Shown here one piece after another: positions 7,362-15,217 of a DNA stretch of 32,832 nucleotides. The position numbers and the translations under genes were made by a program. The DNA comes from an uncultured Lachnospiraceae bacterium. Lineage in GTDB: Bacteria > Bacillota > Clostridia > Lachnospirales > Lachnospiraceae. The notes below the pieces were generated by a model that worked only from the letters and a program-made list of their open reading frames with translations, searched no databases and had not been told where the DNA came from. Position 1 is the stretch's first letter. Each line of letters begins with the position of its first letter. The DNA lies in assembly GCA_902785635.1 (NCBI GenBank), contig CACZZH010000006.1, positions 1 to 32,832 of the forward strand, read 5' to 3'.

Positions 7362-8030
7362 ATGGATCTGTCGTTGTTTTTGTACTTATCCGAGTTGGCA
7401 GGAACGGTGGCATTTGCAGTATCAGGTGTTCTGACAGCGAAAAAACAGAAGCTGGATGTGTTCGGAGCAGTGGTGCTCGGACTGACTACGGCAGTCGGCG
7501 GCGGCGCGCTGCGGGATATTCTGCTGGGATATAATCCGCCGGTGATGTTCCGTAAACCGGTGTATGCGATCACCGCGATCATCACCTCACTGATCGTGTT
7601 TTATGTAGAGAAATCTTCCAGGCTTCTGGAAGATTCCGGAAAGATGATGCTTTCCCTCAATATCGCCGATACCATCGGCCTGGGCGTGTTTGCAGCGTCG
7701 GGAACGGAAAAAGTCCTCAGCACGGTGTACTGCGAGAATGCGTTCCTTGCGGTATTCGTAGGCACGATCACGGCAGTCGGCGGAGGCATTCTGCGGGATA
7801 TGCTGGCAGGAACGATTCCGGTCGTCATGCGCAAGCGGGTGTACGCAGTAGCGGCAATGCTTGGATCACTGATCTACTACCTGCTCCGCTTCCGGGTGGG
7901 ACTTCCCGTATCTGCAGCGGAACTGATCAGCATCGCAGCAATCTCCGGCATCCGCTTTCTGGCGATCCGGTATCTGTGGAACCTGCCGTCGTTTGAGGGG
8001 CGGGAACAGGGCATACAAAAGAAACCATAA
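7362..8030 (+). CDS. UPF0126/TRIC-type cation channel family membrane protein
   Basis: This 222-residue protein consists of two related halves of three membrane segments each. Each half carries the family signature: GLTTAVGGGALRDILLG from residue 40 and GTITAVGGGILRDMLAG from residue 134. This duplicated layout matches the UPF0126 (YicG-like) family, whose structures resemble trimeric intracellular cation channels; some members have been tied to potassium or glycine movement, so the substrate is left open. The start has a GGAGAG site seven bases upstream. The GH2 gene ends 57 bp before it with no strong terminator between, so co-transcription is possible. A weak hairpin (CGAGAA 8049-8054 with TTCTCG 8072-8077, then TTT) may end the transcript. 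Confidence 0.9.
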   Translation: MDLSLFLYLSELAGTVAFAVSGVLTAKKQKLDVFGAVVLGLTTAVGGGALRDILLGYNPPVMFRKPVYAITAIITSLIVFYVEKSSRLLEDSGKMMLSLNIADTIGLGVFAASGTEKVLSTVYCENAFLAVFVGTITAVGGGILRDMLAGTIPVVMRKRVYAVAAMLGSLIYYLLRFRVGLPVSAAELISIAAISGIRFLAIRYLWNLPSFEGREQGIQKKP

Positions 8031-8110
8031 AAACAGAAGGGACATGATCGAGAACCGGTTCTGCTGGCATATTCTCGTTTGACCAGAAATATATGATATA
8101 ATTTCCGAAT

Positions 8111-8263
8111 TTAAACAGCTGTGGCATTATCAAATCCTCCTGCCCGGGCCAGTTCGATGATCAGATGTGCATTATTATGCAGAAGTTTATCAAAACGGGC
8201 CAGTTCTGCGTCGGTATAACCCTGCACCCGGCTCCATTCATATGATGGGAGTATGCATCCCCC
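8111..8263 (-). pseudogene. Possible 3' remnant of an unrecognised minus-strand gene
   Basis: On the minus strand an open frame of about 50 codons ends in TAA at 8111-8113. It reads like the C-terminal end of a helical protein, with segments such as WSRVQGYTDAELARFDKLL and IIELARAGGF. No ATG or ribosome binding site precedes it. The frame continues upstream into AT-rich sequence of different character, with a stop near 8338. It could be a decayed gene fragment or a chance open frame; the family is not recognised. Confidence 0.3.
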
Positions 8264-8385
8264 TTTTCTTCTTCTCAATATATCATGTTTATTGAGAAAA
8301 GAATAATAGATCTTTCTATACTTGCAATATACTTAACATATCTGGCTCGAATCTGCCCTGTTCGCCTCCTGACACGTTTTTCAGG

Positions 8386-8413
8386 TTGAAAATTAATGCA
8401 TATCTCTTATAAT
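8386..8413 (+). promoter_or_regulatory. Sigma-A-type promoter for the symporter gene
   Basis: TTGAAA (8386-8391) and a perfect TATAAT (8408-8413) are separated by 16 bp. The start codon follows about 60 bp later. Confidence 0.75.
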
Positions 8414-8474
8414 AGACAGGGTGCAAACCGGAATTTCAGAAACCGGAAAACAGAAAGGAGTTCATGTAACTATT

Positions 8475-9830
8475 ATGGAAAGAGAAAAACTGGGGAGCCG
8501 TCTCGGCTTCATCCTGATCAGCGCCGGCTGCGCGATCGGCATCGGGAATGTGTGGAAATTCCCTTATCTTGCGGGACAGAACGGCGGCGGCGCGTTTGTG
8601 CTGGTGTACCTGTTCTTCCTGATCGTACTTGGCCTTCCGGTCATGACGATGGAATTTGCCACAGGCCGCGGCAGCCAGAAGAGCCCCGTGCGGATCTTCA
8701 AGCAGCTGCGCCCCGACAAGCCTGTATGGCATATTCACGGCTATGCTTCCATGATCGCCAACTATATTCTGATGATGTTCTACACATCCGTGGCGGGCTG
8801 GATGCTTCAGTATTTCGTCAAGGAAGCAAGAGGCGCGTTCGTCGGAATGAGCGCTGAAGAAGTGGGAGGCGTGTTCGGTGATATGCTTGCAGCTCCGACG
8901 ACCAGTGTGATCGCCATGGCGATCGTGGTGGTGTTTGGCTTCCTGGTATGCTCCATCGGCCTGCAGAGCGGTCTGGAGCGGGTGACGAAGGTGATGATGA
9001 TCCTTCTTCTGGTGATCATGGTGATCCTTGCAGGACACAGCATGTTTCTGAAGGACGGAGCAGAAGGCCTGGCATTTTATCTGAAACCGGATTTTGGACG
9101 GATGAAGGAAGCCGGCATTGTGAACGTGATCACAGCCGCCATGAATCAGGCGTTCTTCACCCTGAGCCTGGGCATCGGTTCCATGGCGATCTTCGGAAGC
9201 TACATCGGAAAGGACCATGCGCTTCTGGGCGAGTCCGTGAATGTGGCACTGCTTGATACGTTCGTAGCGATCACGTCGGGTCTGATCATTTTCCCGGCCT
9301 GCTTTGCCTACGGTGTCAATCCGGACAGCGGCCCGGGCCTGATCTTTATCACTCTGCCCAATATCTTCAACAACATGCCTCTCGGAAGAGTGTGGGGAAG
9401 CCTGTTCTTCGTATTCATGAGCTTTGCGGCATTTTCAACAGTGCTGGCTGTATTCGAGAACATTATGGCCTGCACGATGGATCTGACCGGATGGAAGCGG
9501 ACCACGGCAGGACTGTTCAACACGATCCTGATGCTGCTTCTTTCCCTTCCGTGCGCGCTGGGCTTCAATGTGCTTTCCGGCGTCAGCCCGATGGGTGCAG
9601 GTTCTACGATCATGGATCTCGAAGATTTTATCGTGAGCAATATCATGCTTCCGCTTGGTTCGCTGATCTTCGTACTGTTCTGTACCTGGAGAAGCGGGTG
9701 GGGCTGGAAATCCTTTGTGGCGGAAGCCAATGAAGGAAAAGGCATGAAGGTCGCCGGATGGATGCGCGGCTATATGACCTTTGTACTTCCGGTCATTGTG
9801 GCAGTGATCCTGATTCTGGGACTGCTGTAA
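8475..9830 (+). CDS. Sodium-dependent neurotransmitter symporter (SNF/NSS) family transporter
   Basis: The chosen start gives 451 residues beginning MEREKLGSR, as in bacterial homologues. The AAGGAG site lies about 13 bp upstream, slightly long, and an in-frame ATG at 8421 would extend the protein without family support. The first membrane segment has the family signature IGIGNVWKFPYLAGQNGGG, which unwinds to bind sodium and substrate in LeuT-fold transporters. About eleven to twelve membrane helices follow, as usual for bacterial members of this size. The protein should import an amino acid or related small molecule with sodium; the substrate is not predictable. It has its own promoter and appears to be a single-gene unit. 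Confidence 0.93.
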   Translation: MEREKLGSRLGFILISAGCAIGIGNVWKFPYLAGQNGGGAFVLVYLFFLIVLGLPVMTMEFATGRGSQKSPVRIFKQLRPDKPVWHIHGYASMIANYILMMFYTSVAGWMLQYFVKEARGAFVGMSAEEVGGVFGDMLAAPTTSVIAMAIVVVFGFLVCSIGLQSGLERVTKVMMILLLVIMVILAGHSMFLKDGAEGLAFYLKPDFGRMKEAGIVNVITAAMNQAFFTLSLGIGSMAIFGSYIGKDHALLGESVNVALLDTFVAITSGLIIFPACFAYGVNPDSGPGLIFITLPNIFNNMPLGRVWGSLFFVFMSFAAFSTVLAVFENIMACTMDLTGWKRTTAGLFNTILMLLLSLPCALGFNVLSGVSPMGAGSTIMDLEDFIVSNIMLPLGSLIFVLFCTWRSGWGWKSFVAEANEGKGMKVAGWMRGYMTFVLPVIVAVILILGLL

Positions 9831-9921
9831 TGTCATATCAGACTTACAGATCATAGAACCTGCCTGATATCGGCAATTCTTCGTCATCGGACAGACATTT
9901 GTTTTTTCCGGTCAGGAAATC

Positions 9922-9954
9922 AAGGGAGACAGGGGCTCGTCCTCTGTCTCCTTT
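9922..9954 (+). terminator. Long hairpin between the symporter gene and purE, possible terminator
   Basis: AAGGGAGACAGGGG (9922-9935) pairs with CCTCTGTCTCCTTT (9941-9954) over 14 bp with two wobbles and a 5-nt loop. The T-run is short. A second GGGAGACAGG occurs at 9963-9972. It resembles in style the GACAGAG...CTCTGTC palindrome at 27033-27062, so it may be a dispersed repeat used as a terminator. Confidence 0.5.
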
Positions 9955-10009
9955 GGCGTTTCGGGAGACAGGAATCGTCTCTGCCTCCGGTCTGCGGCAC
10001 AACTATTTC

Positions 10010-10039
10010 TTGACAAGCTTTTTGACACTGGCTTAAAAT
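10010..10039 (+). promoter_or_regulatory. Promoter of the purE gene
   Basis: A consensus TTGACA (10010-10015) is followed after 18 bp by TAAAAT (10034-10039). The purE start codon lies 40 bp downstream. There is no room for a purine riboswitch between promoter and gene. Confidence 0.75.
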
Positions 10040-10079
10040 GTTCATAACTATGTGCAATGAGAGCGGAGGACATAAATCT

Positions 10080-10580
10080 ATGGCGAAGATCAGCATTGTA
10101 ATGGGCAGCGATTCCGATATGCCTGTAATGAAGAAAGCGGCGCAGATCCTGGATCAGTTCGGAGTCGGTTATGAGATGCGCATTATTTCGGCGCATCGTG
10201 AGCCGAATGAGTTTTTTGAGTATGCTTCCGAAGCGGAAGAAAGAGGCGTAAAGGTGATCATCGCCGGAGCCGGCATGGCGGCTCATCTTCCGGGAATGTG
10301 CGCGGCGCTGTTTCCGCTGCCTGTAATCGGAATCCCGATGCATACCACCTCCCTTGGAGGAAGGGATTCTCTTTACTCGATCGTACAGATGCCCAGCGGC
10401 ATCCCGGTGGCGACCGTTGCCATCGGCGGAGCCGTGAATGCGGCGCTTCTGGCGCTGAAGATCCTGGCAGTATCGGACGAAGAGCTGCTTGGCAGGCTGA
10501 AGGAGTATACGAAGAGCCTGAAACAGCAGGTGATGGAGAAGGACGAACGTCTTTCACAGACCGGCTGGGAGAGTTACTGA
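10080..10580 (+). CDS. purE: N5-carboxyaminoimidazole ribonucleotide mutase, class I PurE
   Basis: PurE moves the carboxyl group of N5-CAIR to carbon 4, giving CAIR in de novo purine synthesis. The 166-residue protein has the class I signature MGSDSD at residues 8-13, then SAHREP and the glycine-rich GAGMAAHLPGM segment. It has the usual length. The start at 10080 follows a GCGGAGGA site with good spacing; the in-frame ATG at 10038 overlaps the promoter and is rejected. It is first in a run of purine genes. A 178-bp spacer separates it from purM, so the two may or may not share a transcript. No purK is seen in the window. Confidence 0.97.
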   Translation: MAKISIVMGSDSDMPVMKKAAQILDQFGVGYEMRIISAHREPNEFFEYASEAEERGVKVIIAGAGMAAHLPGMCAALFPLPVIGIPMHTTSLGGRDSLYSIVQMPSGIPVATVAIGGAVNAALLALKILAVSDEELLGRLKEYTKSLKQQVMEKDERLSQTGWESY

Positions 10581-10694
10581 GGCAGGAAATGCTTATGGAT
10601 CTCACGACCTGACAGTCGTGAACATTGAACGATGATGGGTACTGCTCAGCAGGCTGACGCATTTTACTGCGGAGGCCGTGAGAAAGTGAAAAAA

Positions 10695-10726
10695 CACAGA
10701 AACACAGAAGCATAGAAACATAGAAG
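10695..10726 (+). repeat. Four tandem 8-bp repeats upstream of purM
   Basis: CACAGAAA, CACAGAAG, CATAGAAA and CATAGAAG follow each other directly. They can also be read as two 16-bp copies differing by C/T at two positions. They end about 32 bp before the purM start, within the purE-purM spacer. Confidence 0.85.
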
Positions 10727-10758
10727 CACGGCTTACTTACAGATATATGGAGGACCGG

Positions 10759-11784
10759 ATGGATTATAAGAGTGCAGGCGTTGATATTGAAGCGGGTTAT
10801 CGCAGTGTGGAACTGATGAAGCAGCATATTGCCAGGACGATGCGTCCGGAGGTGCTGACGGACATCGGCGGATTTTCCGGGGCTTTCGGAATGAGCCGCT
10901 TTAAGGAGATGGAGGAACCGGTCCTGGTGTCCGGGACGGACGGCGTCGGCACGAAGCTGAAGCTGGCATTTCTTATGGACAGGCACAATACGGTCGGGAT
11001 CGACTGCGTAGCCATGTGTGTGAACGATATCGCCTGTGCAGGCGGCGAACCGCTGTTTTTCCTGGATTATATCGCCTGCGGGCGCAATTATCCGGAGAAG
11101 ATCGCGGACATCGTGTCCGGTGTGGCGGAAGGCTGTGCCCAGGCCGGCGCTGCCCTGATCGGGGGAGAGACCGCCGAAATGCCGGGGTTCTACCCGGAGG
11201 ATGAATACGACCTTGCCGGCTTTGCGGTGGGCGTGGTGGACCGGAAGGATATGATCACGGGAAAAGAGGTCTCAGGCGGTGATGTGCTCATCGGGATCGC
11301 TTCCTCCGGTGTTCACAGCAACGGATTTTCCCTGGTGCGGAAGGTGTTCCCGATGACGGCAGAGGCACTCGGCACCTATCATGAGGAGCTTGGGAAGACT
11401 CTGGGTGAGGCGCTTCTGGCACCGACCCGGATCTATGTGAAAGCGCTGCGCAGCCTGAAAGAGGCGGGAATCCGTATCCATGGCTGCAGCCATATCACGG
11501 GCGGCGGTTTTTACGAGAATGTCCCGCGCATGCTCCCGGAAGGCTGCAAAGCAGTGATCGAAAAGAATTCCTATGAAGTTCCGGCGATCTTCCGCCTGCT
11601 TGCCAAGGAGGGCGGGATCGATGAACATATGATGTATAATACTTACAACATGGGGATCGGCATGGTGCTTGCGCTCCCGGCAGACGCAGCCGAAAAGGCG
11701 ATTGCGGTGCTGGAGGAAGCAGGCGAGAAGGCATACCGGATCGGCCGCGTCGAAGCCGGCCAGAAGGGCGTGGAGCTGATATGA
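10759..11784 (+). CDS. purM: Phosphoribosylformylglycinamidine cyclo-ligase (AIR synthetase)
   Basis: PurM closes the imidazole ring, converting FGAM and ATP to AIR, the fifth step of purine synthesis. The sequence shows [13 protein letters not shown] near the N-terminus, the [10 protein letters not shown] segment, [12 protein letters not shown] and the late [15 protein letters not shown] motif, all characteristic. Length is 341 residues, as expected. The ATG at 10759 has a GGAGG site six bases upstream; that site lies inside the codons of an earlier in-frame ATG at 10747, which is therefore less likely. Its stop overlaps the purN start in ATGA, pointing to translational coupling. Confidence 0.97.
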   Translation: MDYKSAGVDIEAGYRSVELMKQHIARTMRPEVLTDIGGFSGAFGMSRFKEMEEPVLVSGTDGVGTKLKLAFLMDRHNTVGIDCVAMCVNDIACAGGEPLFFLDYIACGRNYPEKIADIVSGVAEGCAQAGAALIGGETAEMPGFYPEDEYDLAGFAVGVVDRKDMITGKEVSGGDVLIGIASSGVHSNGFSLVRKVFPMTAEALGTYHEELGKTLGEALLAPTRIYVKALRSLKEAGIRIHGCSHITGGGFYENVPRMLPEGCKAVIEKNSYEVPAIFRLLAKEGGIDEHMMYNTYNMGIGMVLALPADAAEKAIAVLEEAGEKAYRIGRVEAGQKGVELI

Positions 11785-12419
11785 TGAATATTTCGGTGCT
11801 GGTCTCCGGAGGCGGGACGAATCTGCAGGCGATCATCAACGCCGTGGAGCATGGTGAAATAAGTGATGTGAAGATCGTATCGGTGGTGAGCAACAACCCC
11901 GGTGCATATGCATTGGAAAGGGCGGCTGCCCACGGCCTTGACGGGGTGTGCATTTCCCCGAAGGACTTTGCGGACCGTGAGCAGTACGCAAAGGCGCTCC
12001 TTGCGCATCTGAAGGAAACGGAAACGGATCTGGTGGTGCTTGCCGGTTTCCTGGTGGTCATTCCGCCGATGATCGTGGAGGCATTCCCGAACCGGATCAT
12101 CAATATCCATCCTTCCCTGATCCCGTCTTTCTGCGGTACAGGCTACTATGGGCTGAAGGTCCATGAGGAAGCCCTGCGGCGCGGCGTGAAGGTGACGGGA
12201 GCCACCGTGCATTTTGTGGACAGCGGCACGGATACAGGGCCGATCATTCTGCAGAAAGCAGTGGAAATACGGGATGACGATACTCCCCAGAGCCTGCAGC
12301 TGCGGGTGATGCAGCATGCCGAGTGGAGACTGCTCCCGGAGGCGATCGATCTGATCGCACACGGGAGAGTACAGGTGGAGAACGGAAGGACACGTATTCT
12401 GCCTGAGGATATTTTATAG
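11781..12419 (+). CDS. purN: Phosphoribosylglycinamide formyltransferase, folate-dependent
   Basis: PurN transfers a formyl group from 10-formyltetrahydrofolate to GAR. The protein opens with [13 protein letters not shown], the phosphate-binding loop. It carries the catalytic segment [11 protein letters not shown], with the conserved Asn and His, and then [14 protein letters not shown], with the conserved Asp. Length is 212 residues, slightly over the E. coli enzyme. The ATG at 11781 overlaps the purM stop; the very next codon at 11784 is also ATG and has better spacing from the GGAG at 11772-11775, so either may be used. Confidence 0.96.
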   Translation: MMNISVLVSGGGTNLQAIINAVEHGEISDVKIVSVVSNNPGAYALERAAAHGLDGVCISPKDFADREQYAKALLAHLKETETDLVVLAGFLVVIPPMIVEAFPNRIINIHPSLIPSFCGTGYYGLKVHEEALRRGVKVTGATVHFVDSGTDTGPIILQKAVEIRDDDTPQSLQLRVMQHAEWRLLPEAIDLIAHGRVQVENGRTRILPEDIL

Positions 12420-12536
12420 TCGTTTTTAATCATCGAGAACTTCGCAGGGATGAACACTTGTCCGTCCCGGGCGTGGTAAACAAGACTCGCGAACGGGCCT
12501 TGACAGATAAGATAATAATTAAGGAGTCTCATTTCT

Positions 12537-13808
12537 ATGAAAGTACTGATCATCGGAAGCGGCGGGCGTGAGCATGCACTGGCCTGGAAGATTGCGCAAA
12601 GCGCAGGTGTGGAGAAGATCTATTGCGCACCGGGCAATGCCGGTATCGCGGCGCTGGCGGAGTGCGTAGACATTAAGGCGATGGAATTTGAAAAGCTGGC
12701 GGACTTTGCGAAGGACCATGAGATCGATCTGACGGTCGTGGGCATGGACGATCCGCTGGTCGGCGGTATCGTGGATGTGTTTGAGAGCAAAGGGCTGCGC
12801 ATCTTCGGACCGCGTGCAAATGCGGCGATTCTTGAAGGATCCAAGGCGTTTTCCAAGGATCTGATGAAAAAATACCACATTCCGACTGCCGCCTATGAGA
12901 CTTTCGATGACCCCGCATCAGCGGTCGCTTTCCTGGAGAAGGAAGTGAAGTTCCCGGTGGTGCTGAAAGCGGATGGGCTGGCGCTCGGCAAGGGCGTGCT
13001 GATCTGTGAGGATCTGGAGCAGGCAAAGGCAGGCGTGCGCACCATCATGGAGGACCGGCAGTTCGGTGACGCCGGAAACAGAATGGTGGTCGAGGAATTC
13101 CTGACCGGGCGGGAAGTTTCGGTGCTGTCCTTTACGGACGGAAAGACGATCCTTCCGATGACGTCCGCCCAGGATCATAAGCGTGCGGGGGACGGCGATA
13201 CTGGGCTGAACACCGGCGGAATGGGGACCTTTTCCCCGAGCCCGTTTTATACGGATGAGATCGCTGCGTTCTGTCAGGAAAAGATCTTCCAGCCGACGGT
13301 GGATGCCATGGCAGCGGAGGGAAGATGCTTTAAAGGCATCATTTTCTTCGGACTGATGCTTACGCAGGACGGACCGAAGGTCCTGGAGTACAACGCCAGG
13401 TTTGGGGATCCTGAGGCACAGGTGGTGCTCCCGCGTATGGAGAACGATATCGTGGAAGTGTTTGAAGCCTGCATCGACGGAACACTGGACAAGGTGGATC
13501 TGAAGTTTGCGGATAATGCGGCGGTGTGCGTTGTGCTTGCATCGGAAGGTTATCCGGTAGCCTATGAAAAAGGAAAAGAGATCCGCGGGCTGGAGCAGTT
13601 TGACGGCTGCCCGGACAAATTCGTATTCCATGCGGGTACAGCTTTCCGGGACGGGAAGATCGTCACCAACGGCGGCAGAGTCCTGGGAGTCACGGCACTG
13701 GGAGATGATCTTTTCAAGGCCAGGGCAAACGCATATGAGGCTGTGAAGCTGGTCAGCTTTGAGAACTGTTACTATCGCCGGGATATCGGAAAGGCGATCG
13801 ACGAATAA
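12537..13808 (+). CDS. purD: Phosphoribosylamine-glycine ligase (GAR synthetase)
   Basis: PurD joins glycine to phosphoribosylamine using ATP. The 423-residue sequence has the N-terminal VLIIGSGGREHALAWK motif, the ATP-grasp lysine region VLKADGLALGKGVLI, the glycine-rich DTGLNTGGMGTFSP segment and the signature YNARFGDPEAQVVLPRM. The start has an AAGGAG site ten bases upstream. A 117-bp spacer after purN contains no clear terminator; a TTGACA at 12500 lacks a matching -10, so read-through from purN is more likely. The order purE-M-N-D lacks purF, purC, purL and purH, which must lie elsewhere. Confidence 0.97.
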   Translation: MKVLIIGSGGREHALAWKIAQSAGVEKIYCAPGNAGIAALAECVDIKAMEFEKLADFAKDHEIDLTVVGMDDPLVGGIVDVFESKGLRIFGPRANAAILEGSKAFSKDLMKKYHIPTAAYETFDDPASAVAFLEKEVKFPVVLKADGLALGKGVLICEDLEQAKAGVRTIMEDRQFGDAGNRMVVEEFLTGREVSVLSFTDGKTILPMTSAQDHKRAGDGDTGLNTGGMGTFSPSPFYTDEIAAFCQEKIFQPTVDAMAAEGRCFKGIIFFGLMLTQDGPKVLEYNARFGDPEAQVVLPRMENDIVEVFEACIDGTLDKVDLKFADNAAVCVVLASEGYPVAYEKGKEIRGLEQFDGCPDKFVFHAGTAFRDGKIVTNGGRVLGVTALGDDLFKARANAYEAVKLVSFENCYYRRDIGKAIDE

Positions 13809-13861
13809 GGAACTGCCGTGTTATTTGATGACAGATCCAGATGGAATGGAGGAACATGAAA

Positions 13862-15217
13862 ATGGCAGGTTACGGAAGAAAGTGGCTGGGATTCTTGATC
13901 TCCTTTGTTGCAGTGCTGATGCTTTCCGGCATCCCGGCATCCGCTTCGGATGACAATTCCCTTGCTTCTCTGGGAATCCTCACAGAGGGTGTAAAGGTCG
14001 AACCGGATTTTTCCTATGACCACTGGGAGTACGATGTCACGGTACCGGCGGGCACGACAAATCTGGAGCTGGATCCGCTGCCGTCCAATGGTGCCGCGCG
14101 GATCGCTGAGATCTCCGGCGCGCAGATCGGAGAGGACGGAACAACGACCGTGTATGTCACAGTACAGGCAGAGACCGGCGCACAGTTTACTTATACGCTG
14201 CATGTCACCACAGAGGCAGGAGCGCCTGTTCAGACCGAACCGGTCACTGAGAAGGTGACGGAAAAGGTCACGGAGAAAGTGACGGAGAAGCCGAAGGAGA
14301 CCGAACCGGTCACAGAGGATACGAACTATGTGAAGGTTCCGAGGGATACGGTGGATCAGGCAGAGCGTACGATCAAGGATCTGCAGGGAGAGATCACGAT
14401 CTACAGGGATACGACGAACCTGTACACGAAGATCATTTACGGGCTGATCGCTGCATGCGTTGTTCTGCTCTTCCTGGTGATCAATCTTGCACTGCGCAAG
14501 AGAGATCTGAAGAATGAAGTGAAAGAATACCGGAGCCTCGGCTATACATCTTCCAAGCAGCAGAAAAAGGCAGCCAAGGCAGCTTCGCAGGCAAAAGCGC
14601 AGCAGTCTAAGATGCAGCAGCCCAAGGCACAGCAGCTAAGAGCCGGACAGAGTGCACCCGGTCCCCAGCAGGAGAATGTCCGTATGGGAGATCCTGCGCA
14701 GAATCCTCCCCAGAACGGCGGATATCCTTACCCGAACCGGCAGCAGGTCTATTATGACCGTGCTCCGATCAATGTAACGCCTCAGACATCGAGCCGGAAT
14801 ATGCAGCCGTATCCCGGACAGGGTCCGGCTGCTGCAAATGGGATGGCCGGCAATGCGCCGCAGCAGGCAGTAAGACCCCAGCAGGCAGAGGACGCAACCA
14901 GGGCAGCAAGGCAGCAGGCACAGGCTCAGGCAGCAAAGCAGCAGCAGGCGGAAGAGGCAGCAAGGCAGCAGGCGGAGGCACAGGCACAGGCAGCAAAGCA
15001 GCAGCAGGCGGAAGAAGCAGCCAGGGCAGCAAGACAGCAGGCGGAGGCACAGGCTCAGGCTGCAAGGCAGCAGCAGGCAGAGGAAGCTGCCCGCATGGCA
15101 AGGCAGCAGGCAGAGGCACAGGCTCAGACAGCAAGGCAGCAGAACCAGCCGCAGGCAGCCGGACAGTCCAAATCCAAACGGAAAAAAGATGTTGAGATTA
15201 ACATGGTGGATCTGTGA
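13862..15217 (+). CDS. Single-pass membrane protein with cadherin-like domain and Gln/Ala-rich tail
   Basis: The order is a signal peptide (to about residue 28, ending PASAS), a cadherin-like beta-sandwich domain (about 30-115), threonine-rich VTEK repeats (about 125-145) and a short coiled segment. One membrane helix follows (about 191-211), then a tail of about 240 residues. The tail is rich in Gln and Ala and holds about three repeats of the type QQQAEEAARxARQQAEAQAQ, predicted helical and reminiscent of TolA-like rods. Topology predicts the sandwich outside and the long tail in the cytoplasm. The GGAGGA site is spaced correctly for the ATG at 13862; the ATG at 13856 is too close. Its last codons overlap the start of the leucine-rich-repeat gene, suggesting a functional pair. 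Function is unknown; a structural or envelope-sensing role is only inference. Confidence 0.85.
   Translation: MAGYGRKWLGFLISFVAVLMLSGIPASASDDNSLASLGILTEGVKVEPDFSYDHWEYDVTVPAGTTNLELDPLPSNGAARIAEISGAQIGEDGTTTVYVTVQAETGAQFTYTLHVTTEAGAPVQTEPVTEKVTEKVTEKVTEKPKETEPVTEDTNYVKVPRDTVDQAERTIKDLQGEITIYRDTTNLYTKIIYGLIAACVVLLFLVINLALRKRDLKNEVKEYRSLGYTSSKQQKKAAKAASQAKAQQSKMQQPKAQQLRAGQSAPGPQQENVRMGDPAQNPPQNGGYPYPNRQQVYYDRAPINVTPQTSSRNMQPYPGQGPAAANGMAGNAPQQAVRPQQAEDATRAARQQAQAQAAKQQQAEEAARQQAEAQAQAAKQQQAEEAARAARQQAEAQAQAARQQQAEEAARMARQQAEAQAQTARQQNQPQAAGQSKSKRKKDVEINMVDL
14931..15130 (+). repeat. In-frame coding repeats in the Gln/Ala-rich tail
   Basis: Three units of about 60-69 bp, built on GCAGCAGGCGGAAGAGGCAG-like sequence, encode 20-23-residue Gln/Ala/Glu repeats. 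Slight length differences (a missing AAR triplet in the first unit) suggest slippage or unequal exchange in multiples of three. Confidence 0.8.

Larger units (their letters stand above)
8031..8474. other. Gene-poor spacer before the symporter gene
   Basis: This stretch of 444 bp contains the weak hairpin after the UPF0126 gene, a possible minus-strand coding remnant (8111-8263), an AT-rich segment (about 8264-8345) and the symporter promoter. Nothing else was recognised. Confidence 0.6.

Noticed and set aside
9831-10079. Purine riboswitch before purE
   Set aside because: The consensus promoter at 10010-10039 leaves only about 35 nt of leader and no purine aptamer core was seen.
12500-12517. 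Promoter with TTGACA before purD
   Set aside because: No -10 element occurs at the required distance; the GATAAT-like bases are only a few bases away.
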